From Bacillota bacterium (GTDB taxonomy: Bacteria; Bacillota; UBA4882; UBA8346): a stretch of DNA of 53,795 nt. Location: positions 1-53,795 of the forward strand of contig JAAYHS010000079.1 in assembly GCA_012735315.1 (NCBI GenBank), given 5' to 3'. Positions 1 through 8,489 of this stretch are shown here, in pieces. Position 1 is the first letter of the stretch; each line of letters opens with the position of its first letter. The notes under the pieces are model-generated. The model saw only the letters and a program-made list of their open reading frames with translations, was not told the origin of the DNA and made no database searches. The translations under genes were made by a program, and so were the position numbers.

Positions 1-793
1 AACTCTTCCGGTATTCCCAACGCTGATAAAGATAATCAAAGATCGCCATTATCAATAAGAAAAGACAGATCTTAAGCGCCACTTGATAAATGATCCGCCA
101 CAAAACCATCGCCACGTCAAAAGGAGTTTGACGCGCCATATCTAAAAATAAAAAGAGATGTTGGCGGATGGTTGAATAAGCGAAATAAACCACAATTAAC
201 AACTTGATGATCGATTTGGCCAATTCCAACAAACCATGGGCGCTGAATATCCGTTTCAGGCCACTAACCGGATTTAATTTGCTGAATTTCGGTTTTAGCG
301 GTTCCAAACTAAATATTGCTCCGACTTGGATATAATTAATAACCAGTCCGATAACTAAAGCGCCAAAACCCAGCGGCATAAATATCCTGAAAAAAGCCAG
401 ACAATGGCGGAGCATTAAATTCCCTACATTGGCGTCGCTAAGCTCGGTATTGAGCGCATCCGGAGATAAATATCCTTCGATATAAACGATCAGTTCATTA
501 TAAAACCACTTGCCGAGAAAATTGAGGATCACAAACAGCGCCAACAGCACTACTACCGAGTTCAATTCGTTGCTGCGGGGAACTTGTCCCTTTTTACGGG
601 CTTCCTGTTTCCGCCGCGGAGTCGCCTCTTCGGTTTTTTCCGGGTCGTCCGCGAAAAACTGAAGCTCAAACCGGAACGGAACGGAGCCTATTTTCTCATC
701 CGGTTCATTAATCATCAACCGCAGCCGATTATTGCCGGCAATGAAGGGGATGCGGATTATATTCATAAAAAGGCGTCGACTGATTTCCGACAA
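1..793 (-). CDS. flhB: Flagellar export switch protein FlhB (3' end outside window)
   Basis: FlhB is the substrate-specificity switch of the flagellar type III export gate in the inner membrane. About 264 codons are visible. They carry the conserved N-terminal block ELQFFADDPEKTEEATPRRK, a basic segment, several membrane helices, and the DYLYQRWEYRKS stretch that leads into the cytoplasmic domain. The NPTH autocleavage site would lie beyond the window edge. The start is uncertain: TTG at 793 lies 15 nt after a GGAG; GTG 817, ATG 766 and ATG 715 are alternatives, and FlhB usually begins 10-40 residues before LQFF. It follows fliR (stop 823-825) in the export-gate operon. Confidence 0.93.
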   Translation of the reverse strand, partial: MSEISRRLFMNIIRIPFIAGNNRLRLMINEPDEKIGSVPFRFELQFFADDPEKTEEATPRRKQEARKKGQVPRSNELNSVVVLLALFVILNFLGKWFYNELIVYIEGYLSPDALNTELSDANVGNLMLRHCLAFFRIFMPLGFGALVIGLVINYIQVGAIFSLEPLKPKFSKLNPVSGLKRIFSAHGLLELAKSIIKLLIVVYFAYSTIRQHLFLFLDMARQTPFDVAMVLWRIIYQVALKICLFLLIMAIFDYLYQRWEYRKS

Positions 794-822
794 TTGATAA
801 ATACCCGTCTCCTCCACCTCCC

Positions 823-1611
823 CTAGTGAAGCCGTCTCAGCATTAGACGCATCATTTTAAAAGCATCTCCCGAACTGGAGAAGGTCGCTTCAATTAAAAG
901 AACGAATACCGGGATAAAAAAGATGAGCATGATTAAACCTAAAAGAATCTTGATCGGAAAACCGATAATAAAAACATTCACTTGAGGAATCAATTTGGCG
1001 ATAATCCCCATGGCCACGTCCGCCAAAAAGATAGTCCCCATAATCGGGATTCCGATTTTAAACCCTAAATAAAACATGTTGGAAAAAGCCATTACGAAAA
1101 CACCGACGGTTTCCTTTTTCAACAATAACATTCCCGGCTTAACCACGTGATAGCTTTGAATAAAAGAAGTAATAACCGTATGATGGCCGTCAATCGCTAA
1201 AAAAATCAAGGAGGCCATTATAAAATTCAACTGTCCCAATAGCGGCATTTGAGCGCCGGTAGTCGGATCTAAGATATTGACAATCCCAAAACCCATCGGC
1301 ACATCGAAAAAATGACCGGCTATTTGAATCGCATAAAAAGGCAGATATACCATGTAACCCATGATTAACCCGATTAAAACTTCCTGTAACAAAGTAAAAA
1401 CAACCATTCCAAAGGTAAAATGATGAAAGTCGCCCGCTCCCACAACGAAAGGAGCCACAACCAACGCCAGACCAAATGCCAATACTACTCTGACCTGAGG
1501 CGGAACATTGCGGCTCTGAAAGATCGGCGCGGTCATCATTAGTCCCGAAGCTCTAGCAAAACTCAATAAAATTTGTGAATAGGTAACGCCGAATATTTGC
1601 TCAAAACTCAA
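823..1611 (-). CDS. fliR: Flagellar biosynthetic protein FliR
   Basis: FliR is an inner-membrane subunit of the flagellar export gate (FliPQR core). The 262-aa product is hydrophobic throughout, with about six membrane segments. It carries the family-typical N-terminal region with RASGLMMTAPIFQSRNVPPQ and a C-terminal hydrophobic hairpin ending in MMRLMLRRLH. Length matches the family (about 255-265 aa). Translation starts at TTG with GGGAGG five bases upstream. It sits between fliQ and flhB, the usual order, so it is cotranscribed with the export-gate genes. Confidence 0.96.
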   Translation of the reverse strand: MSFEQIFGVTYSQILLSFARASGLMMTAPIFQSRNVPPQVRVVLAFGLALVVAPFVVGAGDFHHFTFGMVVFTLLQEVLIGLIMGYMVYLPFYAIQIAGHFFDVPMGFGIVNILDPTTGAQMPLLGQLNFIMASLIFLAIDGHHTVITSFIQSYHVVKPGMLLLKKETVGVFVMAFSNMFYLGFKIGIPIMGTIFLADVAMGIIAKLIPQVNVFIIGFPIKILLGLIMLIFFIPVFVLLIEATFSSSGDAFKMMRLMLRRLH

Positions 1612-1626
1612 ATAAATCCTCCCAAA

Positions 1627-1902
1627 TCAGCGAATAAAAGTGAATTGATCCAAATTCCCCAAAATTTTTTCAAAAAAAGATATCAACGTATGTAGCATCC
1701 AAGGTCCGAAAAAAATCATCGACAGCAATACGGCAAGGATTTTAGGAATAAAAGTGAGCGTCTGCTCATGGATTTGAGTCGTGGCCTGAAGCACGCTGAT
1801 TGTCAGACCTACTATCAAACCGACTCCCAGCATGGGAGCGGCTACTATTAAAACGGTAGTCAGCGCCTCTCTAAATAGGGCGATCACAAAAGTATCGCTC
1901 AC
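1627..1902 (-). CDS. fliQ: Flagellar biosynthetic protein FliQ
   Basis: FliQ is a small two-helix export-gate subunit. The 91-aa product has the canonical layout: a helix near residues 15-38 (VLIVAAPMLGVGLIVGL), the conserved loop LQATTQIHEQTLTFIPK, and a second helix to about residue 75. Length is standard (about 89 aa). The start is GTG at 1902, preceded closely by GAGGG. Gene order fliP-fliQ-fliR confirms the identity. Confidence 0.96.
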   Translation of the reverse strand: MSDTFVIALFREALTTVLIVAAPMLGVGLIVGLTISVLQATTQIHEQTLTFIPKILAVLLSMIFFGPWMLHTLISFFEKILGNLDQFTFIR

Positions 1903-1946
1903 GAACCCTCACGGCCTTTCTTTCAATTGGTTTCTCTTCCAAATCC

Positions 1947-2735
1947 TCATTTAAAACTGGCCAACACCGAACGGGTTATCAAATGCCAGCCGTCAACCAT
2001 CACAAATAAAAGAATCTTAAAGGGCAAGGCCACCATCATCGGCGGCAGCATCATCATGCCCATCGACATTAAAGTGCTGGCCACGATCATATCGATTACC
2101 AAAAAAGGCACGTATATTAAAAAACCGATTTGAAACGCGGTCTTCAACTCACTGATGATAAAAGCCGGGATTAAAACCTGAGTCGGTATTTCTTCATAGC
2201 TATTCGGCCGGTTCAACCGGGCCGCCTGGATAAAGAGTTTTAAATCCTTGGTCCGGGTTTGTTTGAACATAAATTCCCGAATCGGCGCCATCCCGCGGGT
2301 AAAAGCCGCCTCCTGGGTCAATTCGCCGTTCAGAAACGGTTGCAAGGTTTCGGTATTTACTCTGCTCCACGTAGGCAACATAATAAAAACCGTTAAAAAC
2401 AAAGCCAACCCGATCAACACTTGATTAGGCGGCATCTGATTGGTCCCAATGGCGGACCGGGTAAATGATAAGATAATCACGATTCTAACGAAAGAAGTGG
2501 TCATGATTAAAATAGCCGGAGCAAGCGAAATCACGGTCAACAAAATGAGTATCTGCAAGCTCTGCGCTATTTCCGTAGGTGTATCGGCCGGCTCAACCCC
2601 CACTTGAATTCGGGGAATGGGAAACGTGGCCGCGTTTTGAACCGCGCCTTGAACCGCTCCTCCGGCAAGGACCACTAATAATATCGCGCTCGTCAAAAAT
2701 ATGTAGCAAAGTTTTCCCAACTTAAACTTTGTCAT
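1947..2735 (-). CDS. fliP: Flagellar biosynthetic protein FliP
   Basis: FliP forms the core pore of the flagellar export gate. From the chosen ATG (2735) the product is 262 aa, with a cleavable signal-like helix (CYIFLTSAILLVVLAGGAVQ), then LTVISLAPAILIMTTSFVRI and the conserved RSAIGTNQMPPNQVLIGLAL. The C-terminal half holds FIISELKTAFQIGFLIYVPF and DMIVASTLMSMGMMMLPP, all FliP hallmarks. The frame stays open to 2819, but the longer N-terminus is atypical. GAGG lies 11 nt before ATG 2735 and only 2 nt before ATG 2744. The start lies inside the end of fliO, so translational coupling is likely. Confidence 0.96.
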   Translation of the reverse strand: MTKFKLGKLCYIFLTSAILLVVLAGGAVQGAVQNAATFPIPRIQVGVEPADTPTEIAQSLQILILLTVISLAPAILIMTTSFVRIVIILSFTRSAIGTNQMPPNQVLIGLALFLTVFIMLPTWSRVNTETLQPFLNGELTQEAAFTRGMAPIREFMFKQTRTKDLKLFIQAARLNRPNSYEEIPTQVLIPAFIISELKTAFQIGFLIYVPFLVIDMIVASTLMSMGMMMLPPMMVALPFKILLFVMVDGWHLITRSVLASFK

Positions 2736-3300
2736 CGTGGTCATGACCTCGCATTTTCCAAGAACGGATTTTCGCCAACCCTTCCCGTAAACGTTGCCGA
2801 GGATTGGATACGCCGTCATCTACCGTTTCCCCGGAGTTCATACTGTTTAACACCGGAATGATCATGCCGGCGAAACGTCCACTCGGCGCATTAAACTCGG
2901 TTCCGGCCGATTTTACAAGTTCTTCGTAAAATTGATCGTCGTCAAATTCTTTCAAGATGTTAACGCCCTGTTCGGCGCTGCCCACTAATAATACTTTACC
3001 GTTAACCAATAATAGATAAAGATGGCGATTGGGTCCTAAGCTAAGACTCTCTGCCACCTTAATATGTCGCCCCTGGGAAAAGCCGAATCTTCCCGCTAAA
3101 AATTTTGTCGCCCAAAAGGCCAATACTACCACGAATATTAATGAAAATAACGACCAAATCCATTGACCGCCGCTAAATTCAGGTCCAAGATCCGCTTCTG
3201 TTCCGGCTAAGGTCGCCTCCGGCAGGAGGAAAAAACCGACAATAGACCCCAGCCAGAAGTTGCTCGCCCGGATAAACCGGTGGTATTTACGCCAATTCAT
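2722..3300 (-). CDS. fliO: Flagellar biosynthetic protein FliO
   Basis: FliO is a small membrane protein that helps assemble the FliPQR export gate. The 192-aa product has an N-terminal hydrophobic signal-like segment (WLGSIVGFFLLPEATLAG), a second helix (IWSLFSLIFVVVLAFWATKF), and then the cytoplasmic FliO domain with VAESLSLGPNRHLYLLLVNG and LLVGSAEQGVNIL. The C-terminus is basic and low-complexity. It overlaps cheY by 4 nt at its start and fliP at its end. FliO is poorly conserved, but position and the LGPNRHLYLL motif make the call firm. Confidence 0.9.
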   Translation of the reverse strand: MNWRKYHRFIRASNFWLGSIVGFFLLPEATLAGTEADLGPEFSGGQWIWSLFSLIFVVVLAFWATKFLAGRFGFSQGRHIKVAESLSLGPNRHLYLLLVNGKVLLVGSAEQGVNILKEFDDDQFYEELVKSAGTEFNAPSGRFAGMIIPVLNSMNSGETVDDGVSNPRQRLREGLAKIRSWKMRGHDHDDKV

Positions 3301-3659
3301 GACAGCACTTTTCGAACAGCTTCCAAAACCCGTTCGGGTTGGAACGGTTTAACGACAAAATCCTTGGCCCCTGCTTGAATGGCATCGATCACCATGGCCT
3401 GTTGTCCCATTGCGCTGCACATGATGATTTGGGCATTGCTATCCAGTTTGCGGATTTCTTTAACAGCCGTAATCCCATCCATGTCGGGCATGGTAATATC
3501 CATAGTCACCAAATCGGGACGGAGTTCCTTATACTTCTCAACCGCTTTGGCACCATCTTCGGCTTCGCCAACAACTTCATAACCGCCTTTACGCAAAATA
3601 TCCTTAATCATCATGCGCATAAAAGCCGCATCATCGACAACAAGTACTTTGTTACCCAC
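3297..3659 (-). CDS. cheY: Chemotaxis response regulator CheY
   Basis: CheY is a single-domain response regulator that binds the flagellar switch when phosphorylated. The 120-aa product has all receiver landmarks: the acidic pair in VLVVDDAAFMR, the phospho-accepting Asp in LVTMDITMPDMDG (about residue 54), the conserved Ser in IIMCSAMG, and Lys in FVVKPF. It lies directly downstream of fliY, whose CheC-like domain is predicted to dephosphorylate CheY-P, so target and phosphatase are coexpressed. The stop overlaps the fliO start by 4 nt. Confidence 0.96.
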   Translation of the reverse strand: MGNKVLVVDDAAFMRMMIKDILRKGGYEVVGEAEDGAKAVEKYKELRPDLVTMDITMPDMDGITAVKEIRKLDSNAQIIMCSAMGQQAMVIDAIQAGAKDFVVKPFQPERVLEAVRKVLS

Positions 3660-3680
3660 CTGAAATTCCTCCTTTAGGAA

Positions 3681-4883
3681 TTATTGAAGTGTATTTGCTC
3701 TTTCGATTGGGCTGATGATATCGGTAATTTTAATCCCAAAATTTTCGTCAATAACCACTACTTCACCTTTGGCGATCATTTTGCCGTTTACGTAAACATC
3801 CACCGGATCTCCGGCCAGTTTATCAAGTTCAATTATTGAACCGATGCCGAGATCCAAGATGTCTTTGATTTTCATCTTGGTGCCGCCCAGTTCCACGGTT
3901 ACCTGTAAAGGAACGTCCAAAATCAACCCGATGTTTCCGGTTTCTTTAACGTTCTTTCCGTTTCCAATAGGACCAAATTGAGCAGGTTGGATCATCACCG
4001 GCGTCTTAACCTCCGTTCTATAATTTATCGGAGCCGGCGCGGGAGAAGCAGCCGCCGGCGGCGTATCGTAAATCGGTTCCGCCATCGGTGGACTCGGTTG
4101 ATTAGGTTGTGAAAGCGGTTGACTCGGTTCCGGGATCGGTTGCTGATCCGCGGCAACCTGATCAATTCTTTCCTCCGCGACCGGTTCAATCGGCGGAGTA
4201 AAACTTGCTGCCGCAGCAGCGGTGACTTGCGTCTCCGCAATCAATTTCTCCGCCAATTCGATAGCTAACTGATAAGGAATGACCAACATCAGTTCACTAT
4301 CAACCAAACCGTCGATTTGTAATTTAAAAGAAACTACCACCACTTCGCTGTCCAAATCAAGATCGCTGATTATCGGTTCTTCGTTGGCCAAATCAACTAT
4401 CTTAATCCGGGGCGGGTCGACATCGATCCGTTGCCCAAACAAGGTAGACAATGAAGTGGCTGCGTTGCCAACCATTTGATTCATGGATTCCCCGACCGCG
4501 CTCAACTCAATCTGTTCCAAGTTTTGTTTCGGGTTGGAACCATCCTTACCCATCATCAGATCGGCGATTATGGCCGCGTCGGCGATTTTCATGATCAGAA
4601 CGTTGCTTCCCACCAAGCCGGCCTTATAATCCACCTCAACCACCACATAAGGAATCGGGTGTTGTTTCTTAAGTTCTCTTTGAGTAGTCAATACAACAGT
4701 GGGAGTATCGATTACCACCCGTTTATTCAACAATTCCGATAAAGCGGTGGAGGCCGTTCCATAACTAATATTGCCGATCTCCCCGAGCGCGTCCTTTTGC
4801 ATCAGGGATAGCTGCGGAGAATCATCCTCACTCCCTTTGAGTAAAGCATTAATCTCTTCCTGGGTAAGAATCTGTCGCTCCAT
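3681..4883 (-). CDS. fliY: Flagellar motor switch phosphatase FliY (CheC-FliN fusion)
   Basis: FliY is a C-ring protein that also dephosphorylates CheY-P in Firmicutes. The 400-aa product begins with the short [15 protein letters not shown] segment similar to the CheY-binding end of FliM. A CheC-like domain follows, with two phosphatase-type motifs: DALGEIGN and SAVGESMN, each followed by a proline about 20 residues later. Next is a Pro/Gln-rich linker (about residues 230-300) and a C-terminal SpoA/FliN domain ([20 protein letters not shown]). ATG 4883 was chosen because AGAGGA precedes it; a GTG at 4895 overlaps the fliM stop. Confidence 0.95.
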   Translation of the reverse strand: MERQILTQEEINALLKGSEDDSPQLSLMQKDALGEIGNISYGTASTALSELLNKRVVIDTPTVVLTTQRELKKQHPIPYVVVEVDYKAGLVGSNVLIMKIADAAIIADLMMGKDGSNPKQNLEQIELSAVGESMNQMVGNAATSLSTLFGQRIDVDPPRIKIVDLANEEPIISDLDLDSEVVVVSFKLQIDGLVDSELMLVIPYQLAIELAEKLIAETQVTAAAAASFTPPIEPVAEERIDQVAADQQPIPEPSQPLSQPNQPSPPMAEPIYDTPPAAASPAPAPINYRTEVKTPVMIQPAQFGPIGNGKNVKETGNIGLILDVPLQVTVELGGTKMKIKDILDLGIGSIIELDKLAGDPVDVYVNGKMIAKGEVVVIDENFGIKITDIISPIERANTLQ

Positions 4884-4891
4884 GATTCCTC

Positions 4892-5872
4892 TCACCCCTC
4901 CCGGACTATCTTTCCAACTTGAACGGCGATCCGATTGCCGGATACCCCCGGAGTGCCTTGAAATTTAACCTGATTGCCGATTCTGATATCCAAAAAACTT
5001 TTAACATATTTGTCAAGCTGAATTACGTCGCCCACATTGATACTCAGCAGTTCGCCAACAGTAATTTCCGCTTTCCCCAGCTCCACCGTCACCCGAACTT
5101 GCGCTTGGTTCAAGCGATGCTGAATATTGGCGATACTTTGAGCGGTAGAGGGTTTGCTGGCTTTGGCGAACCAAATCTGAGCGTTTAAACGATCCAGGAT
5201 CGGCTCGATCACCGCAAAAGGAATACAAATGTTCATCAATCCGAAAGCTTCGGCAACCCTCAGCTCCAACGTTATTAAGACCACCATGTCGGTGAGTGGA
5301 ATAATCTGCGTAAACATTGGATTCAATTCAATCGATTCGAAGACCGGATTCAACTCGGCTACCACTTGCCATACTTCTTTGATGGTCGGAAAAATTCGGG
5401 TCATTACCCGTTTGACGACCGTTTGTTCAATATCCGTCAATTCCCTGATTTTTTCCACCGAATAACCGTAACCGCCCAACAACCGGTCAACCATCGCAAA
5501 AGCTAAATGCGGCGATATTTCAATGACGGCGCTTCCTTCCAACGGTTTCATCGAAATGATCGTCATCACGGTCGGATTATGTAAGCTTTTAGTAAACTCT
5601 TCATAAGTTAATTGATCGATCGACACCACTTGGGCCCTGACCATGCTTCTTAAATAGGTTGACAATGAAGTAGTCAATAATCTGGCGAAGTTTTCGTGCA
5701 ACATTACCAAGGTTCGCAACTGATCCTTGGAAAGTTTGTTAGGCCGCCGAAAATCATAAGGCTTGACCTTACGCTTCTTTTCTTCGGATATTACTTCGTC
5801 GACCTTAATACTCCCGGACGAAAGAGCTTCTAATAGGGCATCGATTTCCGCTTGCGATAAAACCTCGGCCAC
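4892..5872 (-). CDS. fliM: Flagellar motor switch protein FliM
   Basis: FliM forms the C-ring middle layer and receives CheY-P. The 326-aa product opens with the CheY-binding peptide [13 protein letters not shown]. It continues with [20 protein letters not shown] and the CheC-like middle domain ([20 protein letters not shown]), and ends with a SpoA domain ([20 protein letters not shown]). Length fits the family (about 330 aa). It lies between fliL and fliY, with GGAGG before its ATG. Confidence 0.97.
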   Translation of the reverse strand: MAEVLSQAEIDALLEALSSGSIKVDEVISEEKKRKVKPYDFRRPNKLSKDQLRTLVMLHENFARLLTTSLSTYLRSMVRAQVVSIDQLTYEEFTKSLHNPTVMTIISMKPLEGSAVIEISPHLAFAMVDRLLGGYGYSVEKIRELTDIEQTVVKRVMTRIFPTIKEVWQVVAELNPVFESIELNPMFTQIIPLTDMVVLITLELRVAEAFGLMNICIPFAVIEPILDRLNAQIWFAKASKPSTAQSIANIQHRLNQAQVRVTVELGKAEITVGELLSINVGDVIQLDKYVKSFLDIRIGNQVKFQGTPGVSGNRIAVQVGKIVREG

Positions 5873-5886
5873 AGTTGGAAAACCTC

Positions 5887-6375
5887 CTACTGTATTACAA
5901 AGTCTTCAAAAAAGACTCTTCTAACTTTACCCTTTGACAAACTTTGGTTGATATTATTAATAATTTCGCTGCGAACTAAGTCTTTCCCTTCTTTTTCGCT
6001 AATTTTCTCTTTGGTTTTCGATGATACGATACTAATTATCAGATCTCTGATCTGAGGAACCCTCTTATTCACCTCGGCTTGGGTTTTTTCCCCATCGGTT
6101 TCCAAAGTCACCTTAATCTTTAAATAGTGCTCAAATCCCTCTTCCGATTTAATATTGACGACAATTTCCTCTCCCAAGGTGACTAAGGGACCGATTTCTT
6201 CATTACGAACCGTCGGTTCCGGTCTGGGATTATTGGTTTGTCTCAGGGTAACAATGATAAAGGTGCCGAAAAAGATAACCGTAATCATAAATGAAAATAA
6301 TCCGATTAAAAGGACATTATTATTTGGAATTTTTCCCGTTGGAAGAGTTGGCATGGTTTTATTATCTTCAGGCAT
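5887..6375 (-). CDS. fliL: Flagellar basal body-associated protein FliL
   Basis: FliL is a single-pass inner-membrane protein that surrounds the stator and supports torque. The 162-aa product has a short cytoplasmic N-terminus and a transmembrane helix (VLLIGLFSFMITVIFFGTFI). Its periplasmic SPFH/stomatin-like FliL domain ends in the typical GKVRRVFFEDFVIQ. It is placed between motB and fliM, as in many clostridial operons. Signals for the start are clear: a GGAGG-type site lies just upstream. Confidence 0.94.
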   Translation of the reverse strand: MPEDNKTMPTLPTGKIPNNNVLLIGLFSFMITVIFFGTFIIVTLRQTNNPRPEPTVRNEEIGPLVTLGEEIVVNIKSEEGFEHYLKIKVTLETDGEKTQAEVNKRVPQIRDLIISIVSSKTKEKISEKEGKDLVRSEIINNINQSLSKGKVRRVFFEDFVIQ

Positions 6376-6426
6376 TCTCCTACCTCCCGTTTGCTTTCTT
6401 ACTTAACGCATCCCGATTATTATCAA

Positions 6427-7149
6427 TTATTTATCATTTATTCTTCTAATGACGTTGCTTCTGGTTCTCCCGGTAATAATTACAATATCAACCCGGCGGT
6501 TTTTGGCGCGGTTTTCTTCATTAATATTAGGAACTAACGGTTGATACTCCCCGTATCCGGCGATTGAAATCAACTCCGGTCGATAACCCACCTTGTTTAT
6601 TAAGTGTTTGGAAACCCGCACCGCCCTGATTGCCGACAATTCCCAATTTGATGGGAATTGAACACTGTTGATCGGAAGATCGCACGTATGACCTTCAATC
6701 CGTAGCGGATAAGCTCTTTCCTTAAGAACATTGCCGACTTGTTCCAAGATCGGGAATGCTTCCGGCAAAATATCCGCCGACCCGATCTTGAAAAACAGTT
6801 TTTCTTTGAAACTGATGGTGATGCCGCGCTCGGTGATGGTAATTTCCGCCTTGCCCCTTAGTTCTTCATTATCGATAATCCGCCTTAATTCTTGATACAT
6901 CTGGTTGAACATCTGGTTATATCTATTAAAATTCGTATCCGATGTCGATACTTGTCCTCTAAACACGCCTTCTCCGCCGCTGAGCGCCCCCCGTAAGGAT
7001 TGGGCGATTTGCACATATTTTTGTTTGTCAATTGTTGAAAAGGCGAATAACGCTACGAAAAAGCAGAGGACCAAAGTAACCATGTCGCCGTAGGTTATCA
7101 TCCATACCGGCGCCCCGGGCGGCGATTCTTCCGGTTTCTTTTTAAGCAA
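6427..7149 (-). CDS. motB: Flagellar stator protein MotB
   Basis: MotB anchors the stator to peptidoglycan and carries the ion-binding aspartate. The 240-aa product has the plug/transmembrane segment PVWMITYGDMVTLVLCFFVA, with the critical Asp at about residue 22. An OmpA-like peptidoglycan-binding domain follows (RIEGHTCDLPIN, NWELSAIRAVRV, NRRVDIVI). Residues near the Asp do not settle whether protons or sodium drive it. The start is TTG, with GAGG four bases upstream; it overlaps the motA end by 8 nt, indicating coupled translation. Confidence 0.96.
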   Translation of the reverse strand: MLKKKPEESPPGAPVWMITYGDMVTLVLCFFVALFAFSTIDKQKYVQIAQSLRGALSGGEGVFRGQVSTSDTNFNRYNQMFNQMYQELRRIIDNEELRGKAEITITERGITISFKEKLFFKIGSADILPEAFPILEQVGNVLKERAYPLRIEGHTCDLPINSVQFPSNWELSAIRAVRVSKHLINKVGYRPELISIAGYGEYQPLVPNINEENRAKNRRVDIVIITGRTRSNVIRRINDK

Positions 7150-7945
7150 TTGACCTCATCCTTTCATCACGGTCGCTTCTGCTTGCGTTTACCGATGAAC
7201 GTTGAGTCGGCGAAAGGAATGCCTTTAATTTTTCTTCCACGATTCTTGGGTTTTCACCCGCTTGGATCGAAAGAATTCCCTCGATCATAATTTGTTTCAA
7301 AAATAACTCCTCGCCGCTTCGTTTCCCCAGTTTACCGGCTGCCGGGATACAAAAGAGATTGGCGAATAACGCCCCGTAGAAAGTAGTGATCAAGGCGACG
7401 CCCATTTTCGGTCCAATGGTTGCCACATCCTGAAGATTAGCCAGCATTTGAATCAATCCGATTACGGTACCAATCATCCCAAATGAGGGGGCCAATGCTC
7501 CCCATGATTCAAAGAACGACTTGGTATTTCTATGCCGTTCCTCCATAAACGACAGTTCAATCTCTAAAATATTCCTGACCAAATCCGGATCGGTGCCGTC
7601 GACAATCAGCTGGATGCCCTTTTTCAAAAATTGATCGTTGGAGTATTGGATCTCATCCTCCAGCGCTAACAGGCCTTCGCGTCTCGCCTTTTTTGCAAAC
7701 TCCACGATCTCTTCGATGACGGCTTGAGGATCCATCTTTTTCGGAAAGAATAGATGTTTCATCGCTTTCACGGCTGACTTGAATTGGTCAAATTTAAAAT
7801 TAACCAACATCGCCATGGTTGAACCGCCGATAGTGATAAAAATCGAAGGCAGGTCAACAAATCCCAACAAAGAACCGTTTTGGGCGATACCAAGACAAAT
7901 AAGGGTAAATCCTCCGATAACACCTATTAAAGTTGAGAATTCCAT
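7142..7945 (-). CDS. motA: Flagellar stator protein MotA
   Basis: MotA is the four-helix inner-membrane stator subunit that conducts ions with MotB and pushes on FliG. The 267-aa product contains the two N-terminal helices (LIGVIGGFTLICLGIA, SIFITIGGSTMAML), the cytoplasmic loop with KKARREGLLALEDE, and the late helices with WGALAPSFGMIGTVIGLIQM and ALITTFYGALFANLFCIPAA. Length is standard. It forms a pair with motB and follows flbD. Confidence 0.96.
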   Translation of the reverse strand: MEFSTLIGVIGGFTLICLGIAQNGSLLGFVDLPSIFITIGGSTMAMLVNFKFDQFKSAVKAMKHLFFPKKMDPQAVIEEIVEFAKKARREGLLALEDEIQYSNDQFLKKGIQLIVDGTDPDLVRNILEIELSFMEERHRNTKSFFESWGALAPSFGMIGTVIGLIQMLANLQDVATIGPKMGVALITTFYGALFANLFCIPAAGKLGKRSGEELFLKQIMIEGILSIQAGENPRIVEEKLKAFLSPTQRSSVNASRSDRDERMRSIA

Positions 7946-7961
7946 TTTGATACCACCTTAT

Positions 7962-8174
7962 TTAGGTTGTACCGTCGTGCTCGGTAAACACTTGTAAACC
8001 TATTTTTCTACGGTACTGTATTATTTTCTCCACCACCACTTCCACAGGTTCCTTCACGACCAGCCTTTTGCCGGTAGTCAAAGAAATCACCGTATCCGGA
8101 GTGGCTTCGATAGTCTCTACTAAATGAGGGTTTATCCATATTTCCTGTTTATTTAATCGGTTCACTGAAATCAT
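7962..8174 (-). CDS. flbD: FlbD family flagellar protein
   Basis: This small protein of the FlbD family (called SwrD in Bacillus) sits in flagellar operons; in Bacillus it raises stator torque. From ATG 8174 the product is 70 aa and starts MISVNRLNKQEIWINPHLVE, then has IEATPDTVISLTTGKRLVVK, both family-defining. The frame is open to 8222, but those 16 extra residues are foreign to the family, while ATG 8174 has GGAG eight bases upstream. It lies immediately before motA-motB, consistent with a stator role. Confidence 0.93.
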   Translation of the reverse strand: MISVNRLNKQEIWINPHLVETIEATPDTVISLTTGKRLVVKEPVEVVVEKIIQYRRKIGLQVFTEHDGTT

Positions 8175-8290
8175 AGCCGTTTCTCCACTAAACTCATTCC
8201 ACGAAACCAAATTTCCATTCATGCATTATTAAGACTTTCCTAAGATTCTCACTATTCCGGTCCCTTTAATCTCTAAAGGTTGCAATTTAT

Positions 8291-8318
8291 ATATCGTCTT
8301 TTTGCTCGATTTCGTTTA
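8291..8318 (-). promoter_or_regulatory. Putative sigma-D (sigma-28) promoter for flbD-motAB
   Basis: On the minus strand TAAA (8318-8315), a 16-nt spacer and GACGATAT (8298-8291) match the flagellar sigma-28 pattern TAAA-N15/16-GCCGATAT in 11 of 12 positions. It lies about 117 nt before the flbD start. Assignment is by pattern only. Confidence 0.55.
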
Positions 8319-8366
8319 GTCCGGATTGTTATTCAATTAAAATATCATTGATCTTTTGCTGTTTTT

Positions 8367-8396
8367 ACAGTACTATTCCCTTCAAACCGACGTCAA
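8367..8396 (-). promoter_or_regulatory. Putative sigma-A-type promoter upstream of flbD
   Basis: On the minus strand TTGACG (8396-8391), an 18-nt spacer and TACTGT (8372-8367) form a moderate housekeeping promoter. It lies between the hairpin downstream of flgE and the sigma-D-like site, so flbD-motAB could have two promoters of its own. The -10 is weak. Confidence 0.35.
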
Positions 8397-8450
8397 GAGT
8401 TTAAGATTCGCTAATTGTTAAATTTATGTAAAATTAATTAAGCCTTATTT

Positions 8451-8480
8451 AACTAGGGGAAGGTTTTCCTTCCCCTAGTT
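8451..8480 (-). terminator. Perfect hairpin between flgE and flbD
   Basis: AACTAGGGGAAGG (8451-8463) pairs perfectly with CCTTCCCCTAGTT (8468-8480) around a TTTT loop, 10 nt after the flgE stop. On the minus strand the stem is followed by AAATAAGG rather than a U-run, so it may attenuate, stabilise or process the mRNA instead of fully terminating it. The rest of 8175-8489 holds only the two promoter candidates listed separately. Confidence 0.6.
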
Positions 8481-8489
8481 AGATTACGG

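Noticed and set aside
584-826. Plus-strand frame of 80 codons over flhB
   Set aside because: Antisense to the conserved FlhB N-terminus; no family and no ribosome site.
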